NCBI GenBank assembly: GCA_903828595.1
Contig: CAIKMS010000013.1
Location: forward strand, 1 to 43,724
Reading direction: 5' to 3'
From: an uncultured Pseudomonadota bacterium
GTDB lineage: Bacteria; Pseudomonadota; Gammaproteobacteria; Steroidobacterales; Steroidobacteraceae
DNA length: 43,724 bases
Of the stretch, positions 17,839 through 25,877 are shown in pieces (within the stretch, counting starts at the first letter, position 1; each line of letters begins with the position of its first letter). The translations under genes and the position numbers were made by a program. A model generated the notes under the pieces. That model saw only the letters and a program-made list of their open reading frames with translations, had not been told where the DNA came from and searched no databases.

Positions 17839-18784
17839 TCGCCTACGTCCGGCGCCCCGTCAGTCCACGGATACCGTGCTGATGGTGCGCCCTGCCGCTT
17901 TTTATCCTAATGCGGAAACCGCGGGCGACAACCATTTTCAACAGATACTCGAGGGCTTAACGCCCCACGACCTACTTCGCGAGGCCCGCCTTGAGTTTGA
18001 TCGTCTAGCTGCTGCCTTAAGCGACGCCGGTGTTACGGTGCACGTGGTCGAGGCCAGAGCGATGGACGATACGCCCGATGCACTTTTTCCCAATAACTGG
18101 TTCAGCACCCACGACGACGGTCGCGTGGTGCTGTATCCCATGTCGACGCCGAACCGGCGGCGGGAGCGTCGCGCCGATATCATTGAGCGGCTGAGTCGCG
18201 AGTACTGCCTGTTCCATGACGCTACACTGGATTTAAGCCACCTGGAGAACCAGCGCGTATTTCTCGAGGGTACCGGATCGTTACTTCTCGACCGTCTGTC
18301 GGGTGTGGCCTACGTCTGCCGGTCAACGCGCTCGTGTCCTGAGGCGATAAGGGCGTTCGCGACAGCGATGAACTATCAAGTCGTTACCTTTGAATCCTTC
18401 GACAGTAATGACGCACCGGTCTACCACACCAATGTCATGCTGGCTCTGGGTACGGCGTTTGCGGTGGTGTGCCTGGAGTCCGTCCCGGCGGGTGCCGATC
18501 GCGTGGCGCTAGAGCAAAGCCTACGCCAGTCGGGCCGCGAATTAATTCTGATCACCCGAGCCCAGATGGGGGAGTTCTGCGGCAACATCTTAGAGTTAGC
18601 CACCCCCACAGGAGATCGCGTACTGGCGATGTCTACCCGAGCAAAGGCCGCTTTGACAGCAGACCAGCAGCAGGCACTTGGGCGACATGCGCGCATTGTC
18701 GCGGTACCCATCCCCACCATTGAGAGGGTTGGTGGTGGTGGCGTGCGTTGCATGCTCGCAGAGCTGTTTTTGCCGGCAGCCTAA
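17831..18784 (+). CDS. ctlX: Citrulline/arginine-type hydrolase CtlX (amidinotransferase fold)
   Basis: 317 residues from the ATG at 17831 inside the end of the cupin gene. The start QSTDTVLMVRPAAFYPN, the PNNWFSTHDDGRVVLYPM block (87-104), LEGTGSLLLDR (145-155), APVYHTNVMLALG (His199) and GGGGVRCMLAELF (Cys307) are the substrate and catalytic signatures of the guanidine-group-modifying pentein fold (arginine deiminase, dimethylarginine hydrolase). This branch carries the name CtlX, citrulline utilisation hydrolase. It would hydrolyse citrulline, arginine or a relative in the cytoplasm, releasing ammonia. Catalytic Asp, His and Cys all appear present. A 14-base inverted repeat covers the stop codon. 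The preceding cupin is its likely partner. The exact substrate is inferred. Confidence 0.83.
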   Translation: MSDRLRPAPRQSTDTVLMVRPAAFYPNAETAGDNHFQQILEGLTPHDLLREARLEFDRLAAALSDAGVTVHVVEARAMDDTPDALFPNNWFSTHDDGRVVLYPMSTPNRRRERRADIIERLSREYCLFHDATLDLSHLENQRVFLEGTGSLLLDRLSGVAYVCRSTRSCPEAIRAFATAMNYQVVTFESFDSNDAPVYHTNVMLALGTAFAVVCLESVPAGADRVALEQSLRQSGRELILITRAQMGEFCGNILELATPTGDRVLAMSTRAKAALTADQQQALGRHARIVAVPIPTIERVGGGGVRCMLAELFLPAA

Positions 18785-18798
18785 CCGGCAAAAACAGC
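18763..18798. terminator. 14-bp inverted repeat over the ctlX stop codon
   Basis: GCTGTTTTTGCCGG (18763-18776) and CCGGCAAAAACAGC (18785-18798) are exact complements around an 8-base loop that contains the ctlX stop. The genes on either side converge (ctlX plus, S9 peptidase minus), so it may end transcripts from both directions. The T-run lies within the stem rather than after it. A 12-base palindrome, TAGGCGCGCCTA (18821-18832), lies just beyond, over the end of the S9 gene. Confidence 0.5.
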
Positions 18799-18829
18799 GA
18801 TTAGATTCGTGATTAAGCTCTAGGCGCGC

Positions 18830-21283
18830 CTAGGGCGCGCGTCGAACATGCTGCTCGAAGAGTTGATCGATCCGTTTGTACTCATCCAGCCACGAATCGG
18901 CGTTGCTAAACCCGTGGCGATCCAGCGGGTAAGGCGCGATCGTGAAGTTGTCTTTGTGTAACTCAATCAGACGTTGGTAAAGACGCATGGAGTCGGCGAA
19001 CAGCACGTTGTCGTCGATCACGCCATGGGCGATCAGTAGAGGATCGGCCAGCCCTTCGGCGTATTCGATAGGTGACGATTTGCGATAGGCCGCCGGATCA
19101 ACCTGCGGCTCATTCAAAATGCTGGCCGTATAATCGTGGTTGTATTGCATCCAATCGGTAACCGGGCGCAGGGATGCTCCGGCTGCAAACTGTCCGGGGG
19201 CACGGAACAGCGCCATCAGTGTCATAAAGCCACCGTAAGAGCCGCCGTAAATGCCGACGCGTTTGCCGTCAACTCCTGCGTGGGCCATCAGCCATTGTTT
19301 AGCATCCAGAAGATCTTCTAACTCCGGTGTGCCCATCTGGCGATAAATGGCCGTACGCCAGTCGCGTCCGTACCCTTCAGAGGCCCGGTAATCAATGGAG
19401 ATAACCACATAACCACGGCTCACCAGCCAGTTGTGGTACATCTGCTCATGAAAGTAGTACGGGTACATGAGATGGACATCTTGGGTGTAGCCTGCTCCGT
19501 GCACAAAAACGACCGCCGGATGCGGTCCGGGTGCGGCTACGTCTCGGTAGACCTTGCCGTAGATCTTTCCATTGAAATGCGTTGAAGGAATCTCAACGAT
19601 TTCGGGTTGTATCCAATGGATGTTGCGATACGCGGCTGTTCGGGTATCGGTCAGTTCACGCAATTGAGCCGATTTGTCGGTGCTAACGAGCGCGAGTTGC
19701 GAGGGCATGTAACTGGCCGAGTGGGTCACCAGAACCTGGCGTCCTGAATGATCGAGCGCAAAACTCTCAACGCCTTTTAAAGTGGTGATCCGTGAGGGTG
19801 TTCCGCCTGTGCTTGCGATCCGGTAGACATCATAGACATAGGGCGCTTCAGCATTACCACGAAAGTAAAACCATTTGCCGTCTGCAGACAACAAGGGCTG
19901 GGAGACTTCAAAGGTGCCCTGGGTCAATTGCCGTGGCAGACTTTGTTTAGACTTGGTGTAAAGGTGGGAAAAACCAGACTCTTCCGACTGATACCAAAGG
20001 GTCTGGTTGTCGTTTAGCCAGCCGAATTCATTGAAGTTTGAGTTAACCCACGCCGCATCGCTGAGACGATGCTCGCTCTGAAGACTATGGTTTTTTAAGT
20101 CCACGCGCGCTAGCCAACGGTCTTTATGATCCAAAGAAAAGACCCAGAACGCTAATTCATGTCCATCGTGACTCCAGCGCATCGTGCCGTTGCCAATGCC
20201 GTCTTCGGTGTCATCCGAGCTGATCTGCACGTCTCGCGTGGTTTTGTCTGTGGCTGGCTTGTGCTCGTCAGGCGCAGCTTTTGCCGCAGCCTGGGTTAAC
20301 GCTGCGTTTTCTTCGCGAATCGCCTTTAAAGGGTCTTCGTGAATGCCGGGTAGCGTATCAAGCGCCAGCGCGTTCATCGTATGGTCGCGTAAGTTCAATA
20401 ACAGCAGCGATTGAGGTGCGGGACGATTGCGGCCAACTCGTGTCCGTTCTTTTTCAAATTCTTCGTAGCCGGACTCCGTGACGTACTTTGTCAACTGACC
20501 TTCAAAACCCTTATCGGCGTTTTTGGGTTCGGTGACGACCAGCATCCAGTTGGCGTCTGGCGACAGCGAGGTATCTACGAGTTTGAGATCATCGCCTAAA
20601 TAAAACGGCGCGGCGCTGCGGGTTGTATCGACGGCTCGATCGGCAAGATCCTGCTGTCTTAGGCTTTGGGCATCGTCATGCAGTTTTTTGAGAGTGGAAA
20701 ATATCCGTAACTGCATGTCACGCAAATCATCCGGCTTAGGCGCAGCGTCCGGATCCTTGCTTAGTCGCAGGATCGCCGCCTGGGCTATCACGCCCTCCGG
20801 TTCGCGAAAAACAAACCAGTCGTTCTGCGCCCGAAAACTAAGAACCCCTTGTTCTGAGAATTGCAGATCCGATTTGTTTTCCGTCGATCGGGTTAACTGC
20901 TTCAACTTTCCGGAACGAAGATCGCGGATAAAAACGTCCCCCTGCCGGATAAAGGCGGCACGCTGTTTGGCGCGATCATAGATCGGTGGCCCATCGGCGT
21001 CGCTACTGGCAGATGCATCGATGACGCGATCATCCCCTTTAGGCAGCGTGATTTTATGGAGGTCGTGTAACGGGGAGTTGGCGCGTTTAACGGAGTAATA
21101 CACCGAGCGTGTATCGGCGGCCCAGTACGCGGATTGGACCGGCGGACCAATCCAATCCGGATGCGCCATGATCGTTTCCAAACTAAGGGCGGTGCTGGTG
21201 GGAGCACTCAGGCTCTGTGTGCAGGGGGCCAGCAGCAGCGCAGCGGTAAGGGTCATGGCTGACCAGTTGGATTTGGGTGTCAC
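18830..21283 (-). CDS. Exported S9-family peptidase (DPP IV-type prolyl oligopeptidase)
   Basis: 817 residues, GTG start with an AAGGG site. Signal peptide to about residue 27. A propeller domain (about 40-560) has repeated WSHDGHEL/LSADGKWFYFRG-type blades. The C-terminal hydrolase has HGAGYTQDVHLMYPYYFHEQM, YRASEGYGRDWRTAIYRQMG, the nucleophile GGSYGGF (Ser682), HGVIDDNV (Asp758) and DRHGF (His790). DPP IV-type members cleave dipeptides from the N-terminus of peptides, usually after proline. It starts 12 bases after the stop of the upstream lactonase-like gene and is surely co-transcribed with it. It converges on ctlX. A periplasmic location is inferred from the signal peptide. Confidence 0.9.
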   Translation of the reverse strand: MTPKSNWSAMTLTAALLLAPCTQSLSAPTSTALSLETIMAHPDWIGPPVQSAYWAADTRSVYYSVKRANSPLHDLHKITLPKGDDRVIDASASSDADGPPIYDRAKQRAAFIRQGDVFIRDLRSGKLKQLTRSTENKSDLQFSEQGVLSFRAQNDWFVFREPEGVIAQAAILRLSKDPDAAPKPDDLRDMQLRIFSTLKKLHDDAQSLRQQDLADRAVDTTRSAAPFYLGDDLKLVDTSLSPDANWMLVVTEPKNADKGFEGQLTKYVTESGYEEFEKERTRVGRNRPAPQSLLLLNLRDHTMNALALDTLPGIHEDPLKAIREENAALTQAAAKAAPDEHKPATDKTTRDVQISSDDTEDGIGNGTMRWSHDGHELAFWVFSLDHKDRWLARVDLKNHSLQSEHRLSDAAWVNSNFNEFGWLNDNQTLWYQSEESGFSHLYTKSKQSLPRQLTQGTFEVSQPLLSADGKWFYFRGNAEAPYVYDVYRIASTGGTPSRITTLKGVESFALDHSGRQVLVTHSASYMPSQLALVSTDKSAQLRELTDTRTAAYRNIHWIQPEIVEIPSTHFNGKIYGKVYRDVAAPGPHPAVVFVHGAGYTQDVHLMYPYYFHEQMYHNWLVSRGYVVISIDYRASEGYGRDWRTAIYRQMGTPELEDLLDAKQWLMAHAGVDGKRVGIYGGSYGGFMTLMALFRAPGQFAAGASLRPVTDWMQYNHDYTASILNEPQVDPAAYRKSSPIEYAEGLADPLLIAHGVIDDNVLFADSMRLYQRLIELHKDNFTIAPYPLDRHGFSNADSWLDEYKRIDQLFEQHVRRAP

Positions 21284-21295
21284 GGGTGGATCCCT

Positions 21296-22090
21296 TTAGG
21301 AGTAGGTGGGGGCGATATGCAGGGCGACCACATGGCCGCCACAGCCGGGTTCGACAGGATAGATTTCACGGACCTTGGGATCGTGTCCCGGAATCAGATG
21401 GTCGGGGGAATCAGCCAGCTCCAGGGCTCGGCGCCATCCATCGGTCATCCCGCCCAGGTCGATGAATATGGGGAAAGGCCGACCGAGCTGCATGTTTTCA
21501 TAAAGATGAGAGCCATCACTCATCAGAACTACCATACCGCGCTGGGTTGCCACGCGCACCATTTGCAAGCCATCCGTATGGCCGCCGACTCGGTGCAGGC
21601 TGACCCCATCAGCAATCTGTACGTCGCCATCATGGAAGCTGACCCGATCGGCATACACCGCACGCACCATTGTCACTACGTCTTCCACTTCGAACGGGGC
21701 ACTGATGCAGGCGTGTCGCATGTGCCGGCCTGTGGCATAGCTCATCTCTTTGTCTTGCAGGTGAAACCGAGCCTTGGGAAACAGATTGAGGTTTCCTGCG
21801 TGATCGTAATGCAGATGCGTGATGACCACGTCCTCAACCTGCGCCGGCTCCACTCCAAATTCGCGTAACAGCGCATCCACGGGCATTAACAGTTGCCGAC
21901 CGCGCTTAGCCGCTTGTTCCGGACCAAACCCCGTATCCACCACAATGACCCGGTTGTCGCGCCGCAGCAGCCAGACGTAATAATCCAGGGGAGTTGTATC
22001 GTGGGGATCGGCGGGCACCAGAAAGTTCTCGTGGGCCGTGCGCTTGTCGTGACGCGCATACCGCAGGGCAAAAACTTCCCATTGAGCCAT
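21296..22090 (-). CDS. MBL-fold hydrolase of the N-acyl-homoserine lactonase family
   Basis: 264 residues without a signal peptide. The metal signature THLHYDHAGN (His92, His94, Asp96, His97) is followed by the distal HTDGLQMV histidine, the bridging ligand in LMSDGSHLYENM and a late IPGHDP. The N-terminal block FALRYARHDKRTAHENFLVPADPHDTTPLDYYVWLL is typical of the AttM/AiiA-like group annotated as N-acyl-homoserine lactonases. True quorum quenching is not proven; some members act on other lactones or esters. First gene of a two-gene unit with the S9 peptidase, and divergent from the dehydrogenase gene at 22294 across a 203-base gap. It is unlike the exported MBL protein at 6198-7160 and not a close copy. 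Confidence 0.83.
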   Translation of the reverse strand: MAQWEVFALRYARHDKRTAHENFLVPADPHDTTPLDYYVWLLRRDNRVIVVDTGFGPEQAAKRGRQLLMPVDALLREFGVEPAQVEDVVITHLHYDHAGNLNLFPKARFHLQDKEMSYATGRHMRHACISAPFEVEDVVTMVRAVYADRVSFHDGDVQIADGVSLHRVGGHTDGLQMVRVATQRGMVVLMSDGSHLYENMQLGRPFPIFIDLGGMTDGWRRALELADSPDHLIPGHDPKVREIYPVEPGCGGHVVALHIAPTYS

Positions 22091-22293
22091 GAAGGAGATT
22101 CCTAATGAAACGCGTGCAGAGGGCCTAAATCAATGTCTTATAACCGGCCCCGTGAGTTGGTGCTCGTGGGGAAGCTTAATTAACGATCCTAGCCGAGCCA
22201 CTGCAGCCTCACAAGTTAGCACGGACAGGCGAGTCTGCGACCGATCCGTGCAATAAACTCAGGCCGACCCAACCTTCTTTTGGAGTTTTAAGT

Positions 22294-23214
22294 ATGTTGC
22301 CCACTGACACTAAGATCCTCAACTCACCTGCAACCATTGCGTTTGTGGGTCTGGGTCAAATGGGTGTACCCATGGCACTTAATTTATCTGCGGCAGGCTT
22401 TACATTGCGGGGCTATGACGCCTCAACAGCAGCGCGCGAGGCCTTTGCCTGTGCCGGTGGTCAAATCATGCCCAGCATGCAGGACGCATTGCGCGGTGCC
22501 GACGCCTTAATCCTGATGCTGCCTAATGGATCAATTGTCCGATCCGTGCTGACCGATCGCGAAACACTCGATCAGTTAAGTGTTTCTAGCCCACTGGTGA
22601 TTGACATGAGTTCTTCCGCACCGCTGGGCACGGCGACACTAGGCCAGGAATTGCAGCAGCACGGCGTTGTGATGATCGATGCGCCGGTATCAGGCGGTGT
22701 TAAGCGAGCCCGAGAAGGAAAGCTCGCTATCATGGCTGGGGGCGATAGGGACGCCATCGAACGGGCTAAGCCGATTTTTGAGGTGTTAGGAAGCTCACTA
22801 TTTGTCACCGGCACTTTGGGTTCGGCTCACGCGATGAAGGCTCTCAACAATTTCGTTTCTGCGGCAGGGCTTGTGGCTGCCGCGGAGGCCATGATCATCG
22901 GCCGCCAATTCGGTCTTGATCCTGACACGATTGTGGATGTGTTAAATGCTTCGTCGGGGCGGAATAACTCGACGGAGTTGAAGATGAAGCAGTTCGTGCT
23001 TTCAGGGGCTTATAACTCAGGATTTGGGCTTGGATTGATGTCCAAGGATGTGAGCACGGCGGCTGATTTAGGCCAGGAACTGGGTCTGGACTTACCTTCT
23101 TTGAAACTAATGGCGAAGGTGTGGGCGAAGGCGGCAGAAGAGTTTGCAGGTCAGGGCGATCACACGGAAATTTATCGCTACCTGGAGCAAGTCCATAACA
23201 ATGGATTGAAATAA
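22294..23214 (+). CDS. 3-hydroxyisobutyrate dehydrogenase-family oxidoreductase
   Basis: 306 residues. The Rossmann signature IAFVGLGQMGVPMALNL (GxGxxG at 19-24), the substrate loop DAPVSGGVKRAREGKLAIMAGG (129-150) and the catalytic lysine in AHAMKALNN (Lys182) define the beta-hydroxyacid dehydrogenase family. This family includes 3-hydroxyisobutyrate dehydrogenase, tartronate semialdehyde reductase and threonate dehydrogenase. It reversibly oxidises a 3-hydroxy acid with NAD(P) in the cytoplasm; the exact substrate cannot be chosen from sequence. GGAG lies 9 bases before the ATG. The gene is alone, with the decayed zone beginning directly downstream. Confidence 0.87.
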   Translation: MLPTDTKILNSPATIAFVGLGQMGVPMALNLSAAGFTLRGYDASTAAREAFACAGGQIMPSMQDALRGADALILMLPNGSIVRSVLTDRETLDQLSVSSPLVIDMSSSAPLGTATLGQELQQHGVVMIDAPVSGGVKRAREGKLAIMAGGDRDAIERAKPIFEVLGSSLFVTGTLGSAHAMKALNNFVSAAGLVAAAEAMIIGRQFGLDPDTIVDVLNASSGRNNSTELKMKQFVLSGAYNSGFGLGLMSKDVSTAADLGQELGLDLPSLKLMAKVWAKAAEEFAGQGDHTEIYRYLEQVHNNGLK

Positions 23215-23358
23215 CAACGTCGTCTCGCGCTGACCGTCTTAGATCTTAAGACTGGGGGCATCTATATTCCTGGAATAACAGAATCGGATCGGTGCACCCT
23301 ATAACGCATGACTATTTTACATAAGATATATTATGCGAAGCATGAGATGCGTTGATGT

Positions 23359-23487
23359 ACGGCCCTGCGCTGCTGGCCTAAACACGTTGGCGCGAAGCAC
23401 GGTTCCATCGCGTAGGGAGATAGGCACGTTCCACTCGATGGTCAGGCCAGTCTCTGGGGGTGGCGTGACGGTGACTCGAGGCGACAT
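23359..23487 (-). pseudogene. 5' fragment of a CocE/NonD-family hydrolase
   Basis: In this frame an ATG at 23487 begins MSPRVTVTPPPETG and continues TIEWNVPISLRDGTVLRANVFRP, the start of CocE/NonD (X-Pro dipeptidyl-peptidase S15-like) hydrolases. About 43 residues are recognisable; the frame then drifts into unrelated sequence and stops at 23317. The several hundred residues of catalytic domain expected next are absent before the neighbouring dehydrogenase gene. It is therefore a remnant left by a deletion. Recognition is by eye from a short stretch, so moderate confidence. Confidence 0.5.
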
Positions 23488-24228
23488 GAATGTTCGAATT
23501 CGCCGCCATGCGTCGCGCCAACGCCTATGGCCTACTGTTCTCATGCGCTGCCGCCTTTTCCTGTTTGAAACACCACCGCCAAACGCAGCCAGAGCGGTAA
23601 GCGTAAAACTTGCCGATGACGGTTTCGCGGTAACCAATCAGCCACTAGCGGTCACAGGCGGGCGCGCTCTAACCCTGTCCGCTCGCAATTAAACTGCCAA
23701 GTAATCAGGACCTGCCCGACCCACACGCCTGAGGCGCACATGCTGCCGCGGATCTTGCACATGAAATCGCATTGGGAACCGGCCAGTCGCCCCGAAAGGC
23801 TGGCGCGTTGATTTCACTCCAGTGGGTTCGCCCATTAGCAGCGCACTGAGTTGCAACCCGCTTATGAGCCGGGCCGGCTGCGCGGGCCGATCTGTAGTCT
23901 TACGGTCAGGCACTTTGCCGAGGCGCAAGTCCTGCTGCGTCGGGCGCGTCTAACGCTTCTCACACCACTCGCGGCCGCAGCGGCGCACTTCATCGAGGTC
24001 CGATGAACCCGACCCAGGGAGCCAAGCTCTTAGAAATTCAAGGCCTGTATGACCGTCGTCGTCGAATCCAACGCCCACCAGTCCACGGTCATGGTCGTCA
24101 TCCCGTAATAGTAGCGGGTGGTGGTTAAAGCACATTGATGATTCATTTGCGTCAACCGAATCATCCACAGTTGATTGTTGCTGCGGTGAACGGACGCATA
24201 CTCACCCTCTCGCAAAAATCGCTGCAGA
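23488..24228. other. Gene-free, probably decayed spacer
   Basis: About 740 bases with only short overlapping frames on both strands and no recognisable domain. A minus-strand frame (24030-24215) reads QLWMIRLTQMNHQCALTTTRYYYGMTTMTVDWWALDS, which looks protein-like, as does a minus frame at 23689-23928, but neither could be assigned to a family and neither has a convincing start. Flanked by gene remnants on both sides, the stretch is best read as degraded coding DNA. Confidence 0.5.
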
Positions 24229-24345
24229 TTATTGAACGCTATACTGCACTCCGTTGACTCGATAGGTAGAGGGTGCGGCCATCACTCCCGTACCGATCTC
24301 GATCGTTTTTAACTTCACGACGTCCGAGCCCCAGATATCGATGCA
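24229..24345 (-). pseudogene. C-terminal fragment of a PQQ-dependent alcohol dehydrogenase
   Basis: The minus frame reads GSDVVKLKTIEIGTGVMAAPSTYRVNGVQYSVQ and then a stop. The pattern G-T-G-x-M-A-A-P-x-T-Y-x-V-N/G-G-V-Q-Y is the last propeller blade of quinohemoprotein/PQQ ethanol-methanol dehydrogenases. No start codon, cofactor-binding residues or the rest of the roughly 570-residue protein are present, and the frame ends prematurely. It is not related in detail to the intact PQQ enzyme at 35585-37516, which belongs to the glucose dehydrogenase branch. Short match, found by eye. Confidence 0.5.
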
Positions 24346-24423
24346 AGTAGATCGAGCGGCGGCTGGCAGGCTGGCGCAGCGTGAGGCAGATCGCGTAGGC
24401 GCTGAAGCGGCCGGCGCGTGGTG

Positions 24424-24849
24424 CTATCGTGGCGCGCGGCTCGCCTTCCAGGCCGCCGCAGCGCGACGATGCAGCGACGGATGAAGTACGCCAAGCTTCG
24501 GCGTCTGCCCGAACGGAGCTGCGGGCGGTATGGCAAACCACGTCGTGTCGTAAGGCAACTCGACAGCCGCTTTGAGGTTGAACTTGGTGGGAAAACTCAA
24601 ACCCGCCAGCGCGTAAGCCTCCGCTTCGGCCGGCGTAATTCGGAACTCCCCGGCGTAGAGACGCTCGGTTTTTTGACTGGTTCCGTAGGCGACCAGCACG
24701 CGGAAGTCTGGATCCTCATCGTCGAAGACCGTCAGGATGAGCGCCGGCCGGGGCTTGGGCGATGGTTGGAAGCGCTGGTCCTCCGGAAACCGGCACCACA
24801 CTATTTGACCGGCGTCCGGCGCCGCCCACGAGCGCGGTTGCTGCGTCAA
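24424..24849 (-). CDS. PemK/MazF-family toxin
   Basis: 141 residues. The N-terminal AGQIVWCRFPEDQRFQPSPKPRPALILTVFDD matches the MazF/PemK start (G-D/Q-I-V-W-x-x-F-P ... K-x-R-P-A-L-I-L), followed by VLVAYGTSQKTERLYAGEFRI and the C-terminal block AGLSFPTKFNLKAAVELPY...PFGQTPKLGVLHPSL seen in a PemK-like subgroup. Such proteins are usually sequence-specific endoribonucleases that stop translation until bound by their antitoxin. The start is a TTG overlapping the antitoxin stop (TTGA), with no other good start and no strong ribosome site, so translation is coupled to the antitoxin. The gene sits among remnants and may have arrived by transfer. Confidence 0.75.
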   Translation of the reverse strand: MTQQPRSWAAPDAGQIVWCRFPEDQRFQPSPKPRPALILTVFDDEDPDFRVLVAYGTSQKTERLYAGEFRITPAEAEAYALAGLSFPTKFNLKAAVELPYDTTWFAIPPAAPFGQTPKLGVLHPSLHRRAAAAWKASRAPR

Positions 24850-25112
24850 AAGAGGGACGACTTGACAGACTTGCCGCGCCGCCCCCCAGCAAGCTGCTCA
24901 ACGACTTTCAGCTCACTGGACTTCAACGGCCCGTCGTCGGCCTCATAAGCCGGCAGCACGCTCGTCGCGAGTTGCCTTAGCGCGTAATGGATCACCTGAG
25001 TCTCATTTAGCCCAAGCTCCTGCGCGAGTTTAGACAGCGTCGCGCGGGTCACACCGAAGCGGTTGTCCGCGCCCCGAAAACGTACCAGCAGTCGCTCCGC
25101 ATCCGTGGCCAT
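24846..25112 (-). CDS. Antitoxin partner of the PemK/MazF-type toxin
   Basis: 88 residues from the ATG at 25112 (AGAGG upstream). The first two thirds (ATDAERLLVRFRGADNRFGVTRATLSKLAQELGLNETQVIHYALRQLA) look like a beta-strand plus two-helix DNA-binding unit of ribbon-helix-helix type. The C-terminal third is charged and flexible (LKSSELKVVEQLAGGRRGKSVKSSLF), as expected of a toxin-binding tail. The stop overlaps the toxin start by 4 bases. A perfect 7-base inverted repeat (25131-25147) lies 18 bases upstream of the start and is the likely autorepression operator. The identification rests on gene order and architecture as well as sequence. Confidence 0.7.
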   Translation of the reverse strand: MATDAERLLVRFRGADNRFGVTRATLSKLAQELGLNETQVIHYALRQLATSVLPAYEADDGPLKSSELKVVEQLAGGRRGKSVKSSLF

Positions 25113-25130
25113 GCTCACACCTCTCGTCAA

Positions 25131-25147
25131 TATATCTAAAAGATATA
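25131..25147. promoter_or_regulatory. Palindromic operator/promoter of the toxin-antitoxin unit
   Basis: TATATCT-AAA-AGATATA is a perfect 7+7 inverted repeat, AT-rich against its surroundings, immediately upstream of the antitoxin gene. On the minus strand it contains TATATT/TAGATAT sequences that could serve as the -10 element, so antitoxin binding would block transcription. It also marks the junction with the headless LysR gene on the other side. Confidence 0.6.
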
Positions 25148-25199
25148 CGTTTTTGGTCCCCCGGTCTACCGTTGTCGCGTCGCGCCGCGCCTTCAGGAC

Positions 25200-25844
25200 G
25201 TGCTGACCGTCCGCTTGTACTCAACTCTGTCGGTACGCTGGCTTATCCCGCGCCTGCCACGATTTCAAGCCCAACATCCGCACATTCGTTTCCGGCTCAA
25301 CAGCTCTCAATTGGACGTGGACTTTAATCGCGAGGACGTCGATGCCAGCGTCATGATTGGACAAAAAAACAACGACGAGCTGGATTACACGTTTTTATTC
25401 TCGACCGACGTGTTTCCCGTGTGCAGTCCGCTCTTGCTAAAGCGTTCCACGTTACTGGCAAACTCGAGTGATCTTTCGCAGCACACGATTTTGCAGGTCT
25501 ATCCCTCACGCCGCGATTGGGTTTACTGGCTGGACAATCTGCAACTCAGTCACATCGATCCGGACTCGGGTCTAATTTTTGACAGCTACGATCACGCGTT
25601 ATCAGCGGCCCGCGAAGGCGTGGGTGTGCCGCTGGCCATGCAACCCTACGTCGCGCGGGACTTACACGCAGGAACACTGGTGGAACCGTTTCCCAGCCAG
25701 CGCGTTCGATTAGATCGTGATTGGTATTTCGTCTGCCGCAAAGCCAGATCCAAAGAGCCCAAAATACGTGCGTTTCGAACCTGGCTGCAAGATGAGATTG
25801 CCGCTGATCCTGAGATTGAGACCGATCCGGGCAAGCCGGTATAG
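25200..25844 (+). pseudogene. LysR-family regulator lacking its DNA-binding domain
   Basis: 214 residues that begin in the middle of a LysR-type protein: LTVRLYSTLSVRWLIPRLPRFQAQHPHIRFRLNSSQ is the first strand and helix of the substrate-binding domain (GcvA/AmpR-like branch), and the domain runs to a normal end (REGVGVPLAMQPYVARDLHAGTLVEPF...DWYFVCRK). The roughly 90-residue winged-helix N-terminus is missing; upstream in frame only about three plausible residues precede the GTG, then unrelated sequence up to the toxin-antitoxin operator. It cannot bind DNA as a normal LysR protein. The recombination that brought in, or abutted, the toxin-antitoxin pair probably removed the 5' end. An expressed effector-binding stub cannot be excluded. 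Confidence 0.78.
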
Positions 25845-25877
25845 GCTCAAGCGTAGCTCCAGGCTTTTACATACGAG

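Noticed and set aside
14740..21283. S9 peptidases near TonB receptors as part of a lasso-peptide (isopeptidase) cluster
   Set aside because: No precursor peptide, B-type protease or asparagine-synthetase-like cyclase gene is present, and both peptidases match ordinary S9 groups.
6198..22090. The two MBL-fold hydrolases as a recent duplication
   Set aside because: One is exported and of the parathion-hydrolase-like branch, the other cytoplasmic and of the AttM/AiiA-like branch; only the metal motif is shared.
23236..23252. Terminator after the hydroxyacid dehydrogenase gene (GTCTTA-N5-TAAGAC)
   Set aside because: Short AT-rich stem without a T tail; could be chance.
23333..23692. 119-residue plus-strand frame in the decayed zone
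   Set aside because: No family match and no ribosome site; the opposite strand carries the recognisable hydrolase remnant.
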